Source: Cavia porcellus (taxonomy: Eukaryota; Chordata; Mammalia; Rodentia; Caviidae). From it: DNA of 64,000 nt. Both the position numbers and the translations under genes were made by a program. Below, piece by piece: positions 24,448-35,156 of the stretch. Position 1 is the first letter of the stretch; every line of letters starts with the position of its first letter. The stretch spans positions 12,399,501 to 12,463,500 of the forward strand of contig NW_026947506.1 of the NCBI RefSeq assembly GCF_034190915.1. The letters run 5' to 3'. Below the pieces are notes generated by a model. The model did no database searches. It saw only the letters and a list, made by a program, of their open reading frames with translations, and had not been told where the DNA came from.

Positions 24448-25140
24448 CTATTCATCTTGTTGGTTGGTCTGTGATGGATCTCCAGTAGGGCAGGTCTGAT
24501 CTTCAGTCGAGGGCTTTGTTGCCCGTGTCAGTCTCTCCGGTATCCACAGTGGTTCTCGTCCCGGTTCCTGTGGGAAAACACAAACCGCGCCTCGGTTCCA
24601 GCTGACCACTGGATCCGGGCCCATCCATTGTAGGACATCTTTCCACTTCACCCACCCTTTATGGTTGGGGGAAGGGTTGCAGTGCTCCACAGCTGGGGAG
24701 CGATTATCATTATTTAAATTTAAAAAATTGTGTGTGAATAGTGCCATGGATAATCGTGCCTTTGGGGCCAGGCCTTGGCCTACTCCCCCTTTTTGTTTTT
24801 GTAAAATTTCTTTGAGGCTTCTATGAGCCCTCTCAATGATTCCTTGACCTTGGGGATTGTATGGGATACCATGTTTTAATTGAACCTCCATCATTTTGCA
24901 GAACTCATTGAAAGCTTTGCCTATATAGGCTGGTCCATTATCAGTTTTTAATATTTTTGGTTTGCCCCATGCGGCCCAAGCTGCCAGGCAATGATTGATC
25001 ACATTAGACACTTTTTCACCTGTTTCTGCTGTTGCAAATATGACGTGAGAACAGGTGTCTGTGGAAACATGAACATATTTAAGAGTCCCAAACTCCTGTA
25101 TATGTGTGATGTCCATCTGCCAAACATCACCAGGGATCAA
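24448..25140 (-). pseudogene. Retroviral integrase, catalytic core and C-terminal part, open frame
   Basis: An open frame of 230 codons on the minus strand. It reads as a betaretroviral integrase core: WQMDITHI with the first catalytic aspartate (residue 10), [10 protein letters not shown] with the second (near residue 67), and IERAH with the catalytic glutamate (near residue 103, 35 residues after the second aspartate). The later [13 protein letters not shown] and CVFPQEPG segments belong to the C-terminal DNA-binding part. The N-terminal HHCC zinc domain is missing because the deletion joint lies at about 25140. All three catalytic residues are kept, so decay is slight, but without protease and reverse transcriptase this is a relic. 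Confidence 0.9.
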
Positions 25141-25186
25141 ACCTCGAGGGTTTACTCCCCCTTTTTGTTTTTTATTTTTTATTTTT

Positions 25187-25303
25187 ATCTTTTTCGTTTT
25201 TTTTTTTTTTTTTTTTTTTTTTTTATTGGTACCAGGGATCGAACTAACAACTGCACACTTGCAAGGCAGGCGCTTAAGCCGCTGAGCTAAATCCCCAGCC
25301 CCT
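25187..25303 (-). mobile_element. ID SINE inside the young ERV
   Basis: A long T run (25198-25225, the reverse poly-A tail) is followed by a reverse ID body ending CAGCCCC. The C/T-rich flanks are similar on both sides (CCCCTTTTT) and are compatible with a target duplication. It must be younger than the ERV or have been carried with it from its source locus. Confidence 0.9.
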
Positions 25304-25311
25304 TTTTCCTC

Positions 25312-25560
25312 GACCGGCGTTTTTCTCAGCCTGCTCGGCAGAGTAGCCGCCCATGAAAATACCGTCTGCCCAGCGGCGCGACGTCATAAGACTGCGGTCG
25401 CGACAGAGTGAAACGGGGCGTCACTTCCTGTGCCGGCTGAGGGAAGGGAGGGTTTCCTGTGGCGGCCTCTCGGCGGGGAGCCGCTTTTAGAAAAGAGCTC
25501 CAGGGCGGAGCGGATGGCTCTCTATCTCCTCCCCGCCAGAGAGCGCCGGGGAACCGAGTC
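25312..25560 (-). pseudogene. Second, diverged partial gag segment
   Basis: Sequence around 25340-25500 resembles 25960-26120 of the same element: GAAAATACCG, CACTTCCTGT and a GC-rich stretch occur in the same order. 25312-25350 also resembles 25615-25655 (GGCGTTT..CTCAGCCTGCTC). So the pol deletion junction was filled by, or created together with, a repeated gag piece. It is not a direct exact repeat, so the source may be a related element. Confidence 0.6.
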
Positions 25561-26460
25561 TGACCATCAGCGCGCCGACCCTCTCCCACAAGCATTCTCT
25601 TGTTCCACCCCCGGTCTCCCCGATTGGCGTTTCTCTCAGCCTGCTCTGCAGAGGACTCTGCATACCAGGCTCGCCAATCCAGGTAACCACCCGAGGGCAG
25701 ACACGCCCCCGCCAGCTGAATCCAGTCCGCGGGGGTGAGGGGCCCAGAAGACAGATTCTCCAGCATGGCAATGGTGTAAGGCGCAGTCGGCCCAAAAGTT
25801 GTAACTGCATTTTTAAGTTCTCTAATCTGCTTTATCTCAAAAGGCTCCCGTACATTGCGTCCCTGACCCATAGCTACTTGTACAGGAAATATCTCGTAGG
25901 GGTCACTATCCATCCCAGGTGGTGGATGTACCTCATGAAACAAGCGTCTCCCCTGCCAAAACCACCTGTGAAAATACCGATCCGCCGGCGGCGGAGCATA
26001 AAACGGCGGCCGTGATTGGGCGGAGAATGGGGGCCCGTGCATCACTTCCTGTTCTGACGAAAGGGGGGGGGGGCTCCCAGGCGGCCGCCTCGTGGCGAGG
26101 GATCGCCTCCGGAAACGGCCCCCGAGGTGGGGCGGAAGGCTTTGCCTCCCTCTCGCGCCGGAGCGCACTCAGGAGCTCTCTACTCTTCCGCAGACCCGAC
26201 TCCTTATGGAGCGACTTAGGCTCCTGACAGCTAGTCTCTTTGGCCTCCCTGCCATTCAACTTTCCCTCGTCCTCGGAGTCAGACGACTCCGAGGCTAGAG
26301 CCCCGTCCTCCTCCTTAGCATCCTTGTTCCCCTTGACGGACCCCTCTCGGGAGCTCCCTGACTGGGCCTGCTCAGATACCCTGCGTACTTTTGTAAGCTC
26401 TTGAGAGCTTTCTCCACAACCACCCTCGCTCTTAGTGTTGCTACCTAGCATGTTTCCCAT
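25560..26460 (-). pseudogene. gag of the young class II ERV (matrix to capsid), frameshifted
   Basis: The ATG at 26458-26460 gives an MGNMLG start, a typical N-myristoylation signal of gag. An acidic serine-rich region (SSDSEDE) and proline-rich segments follow. The capsid start, containing REPFEIKQI and TPADWIQL, lies in another frame (about 25640-25890). The frame change falls at a run of about eleven G on the plus strand (26058-26068), consistent with one homopolymer slip or an assembly error. The capsid is truncated soon after AERNANR, so nucleocapsid is missing. Confidence 0.85.
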
Positions 26461-26638
26461 TTTTTAATATGTTACTCACCGCGTGAGGCCCAAAAATCCG
26501 CCACTTACGCGTGAGCCTGAGGGGAGTCTAAAAGCCCTGTAGGTGCGCGCCACCCAGAGCCCAGGCTTATCCCCAACTCACCTGTCTCGCAGCTCTGTAC
26601 TGGAGCGTTGTCCACTGTCACGTCTCGGGGGTGATCAG

Positions 26639-26656
26639 TCCCCGGGCGGGCCACCA
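26639..26656 (-). other. Primer-binding site, tRNA-Ile type
   Basis: On the minus strand, two bases after the LTR, the sequence TGGTGGCCCGCCCGGGGA matches the complement of the tRNA-Ile(AAU) 3' end at about 16 of 18 positions from memory of that tRNA. A proline match is worse (about 13 of 18). Isoleucine priming is known in the class I HERV-I group; I do not know it as typical for class II elements. Confidence 0.65.
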
Positions 26657-26658
26657 AA

Positions 26659-27143
26659 TGTCGATGTCCGCTCCCGGCCGGCAGGAAGGACACACGACAA
26701 AGTCTGGTAGTGGACAACCTTTTCTTTTTATTTTTCTTCTCCGTACAGCCTGCCCTGGGGCCACTCCCAGCTGAAGCCTCCTTTGGTCCGCTCCCCGCGG
26801 CTCCTTTTGTGCTTCAGTCTGCCCCGAAGCCTCTATCGGTCCGCTCTCCGCGGCTCCTTCTGGGCTTCTACTTCCGGGCTTCTACCTGGCTTCTACTTCC
26901 TCCCAGGGGTGGCACCAGTATATATACGGGTACAGTGTCCAATCATGTTAAAGTAAGCAAGGCAAGCTGATTGGCTAACATCATCAGTTGCTAGGCAGAC
27001 TATATTGTTGAGCGGGTTGTTTACGCGGTAAGCAGGAAACTAACATATTCGATGGGAGGGGTAATCTACCTCAGGCTTCACTCTTTACTACAGGCCGCAC
27101 GTCCGCCAAGTAAGGCGAACTATCACAGACGCGGCTCCCAACA
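26659..27143 (-). repeat. 5' LTR of the young class II ERV
   Basis: Same sequence as the other LTR apart from its U5 end (26659-26690), where a cluster of substitutions and small indels occurs. The same TATA, CCAAT and polyadenylation elements are present. Its outer end abuts the target duplication ATATGC. Confidence 0.92.
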
Positions 27144-27149
27144 ATATGC

Positions 27150-28811
27150 CTCAGTGGAGGAAGGCTTCCCAAACACCTGGTGAACTCCTGTGTATTACAC
27201 AGAACAATGCAAAGAATTTCTGAACATACTTTAGGTGACACATCTGCTCATAGACAATGTTTGTGAGAACAGCCATAGAGGTTTGAATTGTGAGAAAAAT
27301 GAAGAAGATATAAAAGTGTTATCAAGGGCATAGTAAAGTGTGCTTGCTAAGGACACATTCCAGAAAGGGCTGCCTGTTAAATGCTCATTGAAAAATGCCT
27401 AAATTTAGTCAATTGCATGAACATATACGCGTGATATCCTTTTGAATGGAAAGGAATATGGGTGTCATCTCTGAATTGACAGCTGATTTAATAGCTTGGT
27501 TGATGATAGACATTATTTAAATATGGAAATGCTTTGCAACGGACTTTACTAAGTGATGTAAAGGAGATGCCCTAAATTGAAATTGTGTAGGGATATCAAT
27601 AGTTTAGGCATGAAGGGTTTTCTGCTTAGGGTGGATCAGACAAGCATGGAAAGAAAGTGGAAGTGATTGGCACGAGGCAGGGTGCCAATAGCAGGACATA
27701 CAACAGAAAGAGTCTTTACTGAAAGTCAGATAGTTCTTAGATTAAGCATGAAGTTAAAGTTGGCTTATGATTTCTTCCTTGAGGTGAATAACACCAGTTC
27801 TGGTAACAATCATTATTCCACATCCCTGTCCACCCATGAATTCTGTGTTCTTTACTTGAGATCTAATTTTGATTATCTATAATTATGACCCAGTGTCATG
27901 AAAGTGAAAGTTGATTTTTTTTAACCAGGGATCAATCTCATGATCTCATGCTTGCCAGATAGGCATTCATGTCACTGAGCTAAATACCCACCTTTTAAAG
28001 TATTTTCTGTATACTATGCAAGACATCGACATTGTTCCTCAGAAAGTGTTGAATATTGTGGAATTTTTCTATATTGCATGGCTGTAATATTTTAGAACAA
28101 ACCAAAGGTGTCTCATCCAGTCACTTTTCAAGTTTCATGTTGTCTGTGGGGTGTCTCAGTCATGGTTTCTCTGTAACTCTGTAGACATCTCTGTAACTTA
28201 GGCTAGCCCCAAACTAAAGGTGCTTCTCCTACATCAGCCTCCCAAGATATATTTCTTATATCTGAATGGAAAATGATTACTTGGTGACACTGAGCAATAA
28301 TTTGAGGCTTGCACCTCATTTCATTGTTTATATATTTTTTACATACAGCAATTTTCCATGAATATTTGAGTTATTATTCATGTACCATACTTGATGTTTT
28401 ATGTGTTTTGTTCTATGAAACCAAGTTCAAATATCAAAATGCTGCTTAAGTATATTAAGAACAAAAGACTCAGTAGCCTAAATGAGATTTCAAGAGATAA
28501 CATTGGTAGTATATCACAGTGGTTGGTGAGATATGAGTCTGCCTCTTTGCTTTATGGATGCTGGTCCTTCAGGCTCCCACTATGAGCTCTGTTTTACAGA
28601 CAGTGAACAGGGACTCTTGCAGTGACTCAGCACAAGCATCAGTACACCTATTTGGCTGTTACATTAGCACTGAGTTGCAATCTAGCATCAAATTTGGGGT
28701 CTCAGAAAATGTGTATATACAAAAAATTAATCCCAAACACATGGAAATAAATTTGAAGAAATCAGTCTCCATTCAGCTGTTTTGTTTGGTTTTATTTGTT
28801 TAGTTTAGTTT
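27150..28811 (+). other. Unit A sequence after the young ERV, with one reverse ID SINE
   Basis: Aligns with 40536-43050 of unit B. It holds a degenerate reverse ID SINE at about 27915-27995 (ACCAGGGATCAATCTCATGA), also present in unit B at 41325-41395. No coding potential is recognised. Unit B carries an 841-bp insertion with tandem repeats where unit A is continuous at about 28530. Confidence 0.6.
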
Positions 28812-28950
28812 CATTTTATTGAGACAGGTTTTCTCTATGTATATCAGCTAGAATTGAACACCCTATGGAGTGCAGAATTGCCCTAACCTCAAAGCAGCAC
28901 TCCCGTCTCAGCCTCTTAAGTGCTGGGATTATAGATATGTGTTTTTTTAC
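28812..28950 (-). mobile_element. B1 SINE, reverse, at the junction of units A and B
   Basis: GAGACAGGTTTTCTCTATGT opens a reverse B1 body and CTTAAGTGCTGGGATTATAG closes it. Unit B has the same insertion at 43060-43195. The A/B junction lies right at its end (about 28950), where unit B starts with sequence matching 16270. Confidence 0.85.
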
Positions 28951-31324
28951 CTTAGATAATATTGAGGCTTGTAACTTAGCTGTGTTGTAGCCTGGCATAG
29001 TAAATGCCAGTTTGATCTTTGCATTTAAATAGTGCCCTGTATTTCACCCAGAAAAATGGAAAATCACTCAGGATAGAAGTCCCAGCAGAAAAGCAAAATG
29101 AGCTGTACGTAATGAAAAAAATTAACCTGCTAAACAAAAGAAGCAGAACACAGGTGTCATCCAAAAATCATTATAAGATTCTAGCTAAATGATTTCCAAC
29201 AAGATCTTTTTGTGATTCTATCTTTTAAACATCTGTAACTTTCCAGTTCAGAGCCTCTTGTTTAGATCCTGTAATGGGGGTGGGAGTTCTGTATACAAGT
29301 GGTCCTGAGACCAGCTAATGAAATTCCACATTTCTCAACTGGGTTGGTTGGATTCCTATAATGTTGTTCACAAACTCAACTCAAGCTACAGAAACCTTCA
29401 CTGACACAAGCAAACAGCTGGATTAAATGCCAGTGCCACTGAAATGAAGGAATAATAGTGAAAAGGAGAGGAGAAAAAAGACAAAAGCAATGTTTTATAA
29501 TGCCCACCTCTTTTCCCCAGCAATGAAGAGGCTGAAAGGGAAGAATGACCATATATTCAAGGACAGCCTAACCTACACATTGAGTGTGAGGCTGGCCAGA
29601 ACTCCAAAGTGAGATTGTTTCTTTAAATCAAAAAACTAAAATGAAAAATTAAACAACCAAGGAGAGAGAAAGACTATTTAAAAAAACAATAATAGAGCTG
29701 AGTGAAAGTTGACTTATCTAAAATGGCAATTAATGGATAATGCTTCAGATGAAAGAATGTCATGTAGTGGCATGCAGTAGGCAGTGACAAACACAGATTT
29801 AGGAATGGCATTTATTGTGCTACAGCACAACAGTGATCTCCTTCCTGCAATACATCTGAATATTCACTAGACTGAGGACTTCTAAAAGCTCTTGGAAATG
29901 TTAAACTCATGGCAAACAAGCAGCTTGAAATCAAGGCTCTGAATCATGGCCTGTAGCAGTTGTTTCTTATTCAAATTGAAATAGGAGAAATATAATCCTG
30001 CCATGTTTGATGTCAAGTGCACCACATTTGTTGGCTCACAACATTGAGGAATGAAGTCACAAACCAAAAGAAGTTCAAAAATTTTCTTAGAAAAAAAAGA
30101 GAGAAGGAAAGCCCTGAATTTTCAGAAGTGGTCTTCAGTGTTTTAGTCACAGATGTATTGTCAGGGGTCATTTATGCAGGAAAGTCGCAATGTGGGTACA
30201 GTGTGGGTCTCAAACTACAGTCAACCTACATGCTTAAAGCTGCCTAAATAATTATTATTCAGCAGGGGAACAAATCAGCCAAAAAACGTATGTGGAAAGA
30301 GCAAAAGCATTTTGTGGGAACAATAGTCCAGTTGTTTTGTTCATTGAGTATAGTAATTGATTCCTATCAGGACTTCCTGGAAGAGGTGGTGGTAACTATA
30401 GTACATTTCAAGTTGCTGTTTTCCTCTTCAGGAGGCATGTAGACATGGTCACTGCATCTTCACCTTCAGGTCTGGCTTTCTTCAGCTGTGCCTCTAGCAG
30501 TGATTGTTGCATTTAGTTTTTTGCATTGACTCTTTCAGGTTCCAGTTACTCTGATTGTATAGCAATTTGTGTCTACATTGACATCCTTTGCTAAAATCAC
30601 AATACTATTTGAATAGATAAAGTGATGTTTATACATTTAAAAATATTCATTAATAGAGGCCAGGGATTCATCTCAGCAGGCCGAAATGCCTGGCTGGAAA
30701 GTGCTAGGTTGTATATTTGATCCCCCATACCTGAAAAATAGTAATTTAAACTGCAAGGAAAGAAATAATTTCAGTTGTGAAAATGTAGGTTTACAAAATT
30801 TATAACTAAATATGTGAATGGCAAATTAAACATTGTTATTAGTCATATTTATTATCTAAAGTTGTTGGGGCCTGGGTATTGAGCTCAGTGGTACAAGGAG
30901 CTTCCTGGAAAGCACAAGGTAATGTGTTCAATCCCTTATACCAAAAAAAATTCACAGTTTTCAGCGATTCAGTGCTATGAGCACATTTTTTGAAACTGAT
31001 ACTTGTTGATTAATAGGCTCAGTGTTTGTTATTATGTCTATGAAATACCTACAGAAAACTTGTCAATTACAGTGAATGATATAGTGTTCCCTATAGGATT
31101 ACTATTTTTTGAGTTGTTTTAATTTTTTGTTTTCCAACATACTTGAAAGTTGAAAATGTTAGGTGATGCTAGGTAGAAAAACTGTGATAATCATTTTTTC
31201 AATTTAATGACATATTTCCCTATATACATTAAGAACATTTTATTTGCTACAATTATTCCATTTGAAATTGATAAACAATTCTTAAAGTTACAGGCAGCTG
31301 AGTTAGTTAGAAATATAGGCAGCC

Positions 31325-31890
31325 ATACCATGACATAGTAGAATGAAATTTCTGACCTTCTATGTCTGGTATGAATTTGTGTTCTTTAAAATGGAAGAAT
31401 GAATTTTAGGAACAACAGACATGAAGAACAGAATGTATGTATTGAGAGAAAAAATGTGAAAGTATTTTGCCCTAAATAGGATATTTTGACAATGGCTGGT
31501 GGAACAAGGGACTTTTATCTTGAGGTCACATTCCCCTTCCCTCTTCAACTAACTGTGGCTGGAAAAGAGTCTCAATCAGCTACTTGCATAGCAGCAATGC
31601 CACCTTTAAGCACCACCCAAGTCAAAAACTATATGTATCCTCACCACATATTTCCAGAAGAAAAAGCCAGACCCTCAGTGGTCAGGGATTCTCTCCATGG
31701 TCTTAGAATAAAGGTCATTTTGACTTTATATTCTCTTCTTTACTACACCAAAAATCCTATTGGAAAGCTTCTGTCCAAGAGAAACAGGAGGGGTTCTGAG
31801 CCGGTAACAAAGGTCTCTGTCTTTTCTAGTGACTTTATATAATAAAATCGTGTGGTGAGATAGGTTTAAGGTGGGTTAGATTATTAAGGT
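31325..31890. repeat. Old LTR tract of unit B (family X with nested LTR), truncated
   Basis: Counterpart of 18655-19200 in unit A: the reverse family X start, a nested forward LTR with AGAATAAAGGTC near 31705, then the family X continuation, cut at about 31880 where unit B jumps to sequence matching 20692. Confidence 0.6.
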
Positions 31891-32545
31891 TACTGAGGAG
31901 GTAAATTAACACAATAGAGAAGCAGAATATAAGAAATGTAAAAGTGGCCTTTTATTTAAAGAATATGCAGAGGAGCCCTCAGCCACCAAAGGTTTTTTTT
32001 TTCCAACTGACTATGGGGTTATAGGGTATATGTGACTTTTGACTGGATGTGGTGCTTGGAGGGGACACTGATGTGATGAAAGGAGCTAATGGGAATTTTC
32101 TTTAGGCCCTGGGAAAGAAAGAGGAAGTGGCCATATGAGGAAGCATGCCTGATTTCGACTTCTTCCACTTGAACTACCACCATGAGGTCCTGTAATTGTT
32201 TCTGGGTCAAAACTCTTTCAAGCACATCATTTGGTTTGAATGCAGAAATCAAAACAAAGAATTTTTGCTATCTGTCTTCCTCTATGGTTGGTGGTATACC
32301 ATTCATAAGAAATATTTTGAATCATTTCTTAATGCATTGTAGATACCATAACCAAAATTACAGATCAGTTCACTTTCAGAAAACAGAAGTAGTACTTAAA
32401 GGCAGGGGTAAAGCCCTTCAATGCAAGGATCCCTGGGAAGGTGAGGTCAACATTATAGAATACAAACTATTACTGATTTCTCTGACTTCAAGAAAGAGAA
32501 AAATTTATACTGATATTGATATAGGGGAATGAATCTTCTGATCTA

Positions 32546-33145
32546 TGTGATAGCTTGCACCCCAAATAAAATCCAAGGAAACAAGAAATTAAAATTTAGG
32601 GAGCAAAGGCTTTATTTTAGGCCAGGCCTGCAGCCTCTGGGAGCCAATATGGTGACTGCATGCCTTACAGCTAAAAGGGTTGGGTTTTAAAGCCAAAAAC
32701 CACAGGAATGTTGCGAACTTTGACCCAGTTTAATAGCAGCTAGTTTTCTTGGTATCTCCTGTATCTTCCTTGTAGTTAAATGTTTCTTGGTTTTTTTTTT
32801 TTTCTTTCTTTTTCCTTTTTATCAGTACCAGGGATGAACTCACAACTGCCTGCTTGCAAGGCAGGTGCTTATGCCACTAAGCTAAATCCCCAGCCCCCAG
32901 TTAAATGTTTCTTAAGGACAGCACATTGTATTACAGATAGGCTGAAGGGGGTGGGGGGATTACAAGAAACTGAAAATTAAAGCTTTTATGGGAAATGCAG
33001 ACTTAACCTAAAAAGAATGGGGAGGGGAGGGGAATTTACAAGGAGCTGAAACTTAAGTCTTTACTGCAGATGGAAATTTAATCTCTATTGAAACTGTGCA
33101 TACAAAACAGAAAGGAGGTGCATTGGTTAGAACTAGGTTACAACA
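32546..33145 (-). repeat. 3' LTR of the class I ERV, with ID SINE insertion
   Basis: Aligns with 38266-38748. An ID SINE (reverse, about 32790-32897, with a T run at 32791-32803) is inserted; the other LTR reads straight through that position near 38505. The minus-strand polyadenylation signal corresponds to CTTTATTTTAGG near 32608. Confidence 0.88.
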
Positions 33146-33848
33146 TACCCCTCTGATGTTGTGACTGAGGCCAAATCTTTGCCCACTTAGTTGGGAGGAA
33201 AGTATAGGCCATATTTCCTCCACAAATGAATACTTGTCCTTCAGCAGGATAAAGGGAGGGAGTCTGGTTAACTATGGAACTACAATTAGTAAATGAAACA
33301 ATTACCACATCAATGTCAGGGGTATTGTTATGAAAACCTCCTCGGAGACAGAGAGTCCTTGAAGCCTATGGTTGTACTTTAAAGGAGGGGACCCACACTA
33401 CAATTTAAGTAATCTTGTTCCCCCAGTGTAGTTAGAGAAACATTGGTGGGGATCGAAAGAGTCATGGGGGAGCCCTGTGCCATACATAACCAGCAATTTT
33501 CAGCCAAAATTGGGTTGGAAGCATTTAAGGCTTTATGCATGGCTTTTAGAATATCAGAAGTTTGAGAATCTGATCAACTCCCCTGATTTAGGCAGCATTA
33601 AGGGGTGGTAATGTATCTGGGGAAACATTATTTTTTTAATAAAAACAATTCTGAGGGTGTAGCCCTGGCTGTCTGTCTTTGTTAGGTATCACGTGAGGCT
33701 TTAATTTACACATCCACATTTGAGTTAAACCCCCTGTAACTGAGGGTATAGCAACATGGAATGCTAACTTGTCCCTACAATCTGTCCAAAGACTATATTA
33801 TATAATTTATCATTTCTGTAGGAAAGACCCTACTGTATGTAAAATTTT
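33146..33848 (-). other. Class I ERV 3' internal region, probable env remnant
   Basis: No intact frame. The position between the env start-like frame and the 3' LTR is where the rest of env should lie, but I see no transmembrane immunosuppressive or cleavage motif. Confidence 0.4.
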
Positions 33849-34064
33849 CTACTGTATGTATAATTCCACCCAGTCAGTATATTTTCCTTTAGTATAGCCT
33901 CCTCTGCAATCATAGGGGCTCCCATACAAAGATCTCAACAATTGTTCTTTGCTTACAGGGGGATGAAAACCCACATGCAAGGTCATCATCAATGTTATTA
34001 AAATCCCCAGCAGTGGGATAGAAGGAGCAAAAGCAAGCAAAGCAAATACGCTAAAGCAGTTCAT
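33849..34064 (-). pseudogene. Env N-terminus remnant
   Basis: A 71-codon minus frame begins with a hydrophobic leader-like stretch (SIPLLGILITLMM) and later has SPYDCRGG, which resembles the start of the surface subunit in some gammaretrovirus-like envelopes. It then stops. It directly follows the integrase C-terminus, as expected for env. Confidence 0.55.
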
Positions 34065-34133
34065 GACTGGTGCAATCTAACTATGTTTAGTCAGTTTTAA
34101 CTTTAAGAGGTTACCAGTCTGTTGTATAGTCCT

Positions 34134-34920
34134 CTAAATATGTCTCTTGTTGTCCGCTGTTTCCAGTGGCTTTATGTGAGTATGGTGAATCCACATAATT
34201 TTTTCTGCTACCTTGATGGCAGTGGGGGTACTGAGCACCATGGTGAATGATCCTTCCCAATGGGGTTTGAGGGAGTCTCGATGGTGATGTTGCACCAGGA
34301 CAGAAGTTCCTGGCTTGATGGGTACTTTGAGTGGCACTTATGAAGGTGGGTCTGGGTGTTTTTGTCTAAATAGCTGGTGGATCGAGGCCAACACAGGCTG
34401 CAGTGACCACAGGGACATAATGAGATCTTGGTTAGTTGTTTCAACTAATTTGTCCTCTGACAGTCTTGGAACCAGTAGAGGGGGCCTTCTGAAAATAGCC
34501 TCAAATGGGAAAATTCCAGAAAAGTATGGGATACATCTAGTTCTTAACAGCACAAAGGGAAGAAGGCTCACCCAATTGAGTTTATAAAGACAGCTTAGCT
34601 AAAGTGTCCTTGAGAGTTCCATTCATACATTCTACTTGCCCTGAGCTTTGTAGCTGATATGCACAGTGGAGTTTCTAATTAATCTGTAATGTCTGGGCTA
34701 ACTTTTGGGTGACTTGGACTATGAAAGCCGGGCCATTATCGGACCCCATTGATAGTGGGAGGACAAATAGAGGTATGATCTCATGCAATAGCTTTCTGGC
34801 TACCACTAAGGCTGACTTGGACTTAGTAGCGAAAGCCTCTACCCAGCCAGTGAAGGTGTCTACTAATGCCAAGAGATAGTGGTGCCCCTGTAAACCAGGC
34901 TTTATCATGTCCATGAAGTC
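34134..34920 (-). pseudogene. Gammaretroviral-type integrase remnant
   Basis: The minus frame at 34675-34914 starts in the integrase core: VDTFTGWVEAF with the first catalytic aspartate and SDNGPAF with the second. The frame at 34134-34337 holds the C-terminal part (KPGTSVLVQ, then HWEGSF and TPTAIKV). They are separated by frameshifts and stops. Order and motifs are those of gammaretroviruses, unlike the betaretroviral integrases elsewhere in this window. Confidence 0.8.
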
Positions 34921-35156
34921 TACTTACCAATGTTATCCTGGAACAATTCCTCGATGTCAGGTGGTCTCCAGCATAGAGCTCTTGGCTCAGTTGACTAACA
35001 AGCACTGTGGGCATCTGGAGCTCAAAGAGGTGATCAGTTTGGAGAGTTTTGGAATAGAAAATCGAGTTCTGAACAATTCAACAAGTTTAGTTCCCCCTAA
35101 ATGGATAGTTTGGTGAGCCTGGTGAGCTCCTGCCCTAGTGCCTCCAGTTACAGTAC

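Larger units (their letters stand above)
23470..27143 (-). mobile_element. Young class II ERV, internally deleted, tRNA-Ile primer site
   Basis: LTRs at 23470-23952 and 26659-27143 are identical by eye except for the first 30 or so bases. The 6-bp duplication ATATGC lies at 23464-23469 and 27144-27149, and the empty site is seen at about 40530 in unit B. Minus-strand order is LTR, primer site, gag matrix and capsid, a second partial gag segment, an ID SINE, integrase catalytic and C-terminal domains, a remnant with no recognised gene, and LTR. Protease, reverse transcriptase, the zinc domain of integrase and env are gone. It cannot move on its own, but its structure suggests mobilisation in trans by a relative. 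A 6-bp target duplication is usual for betaretroviruses. Confidence 0.95.
16270..28950 (+). repeat. Tandem segmental duplication, unit A
   Basis: Aligns in order and orientation with unit B (28955-43195). Matching landmarks are 16270 with 28955, 17400 with 30060, 18000 with 30655, 20692 with 31880, 22560 with 39620, 27150 with 40536, 27900 with 41320 and 28540 with 42785. Unit A has extra material: an LTR tract (about 19200-20690), an L1 3' end (about 21155-21465) and the young ERV (23470-27143). It ends in the same reverse B1 that unit B has, and unit B begins at once. Unit A has no KRAB or zinc-finger exon. Confidence 0.9.
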
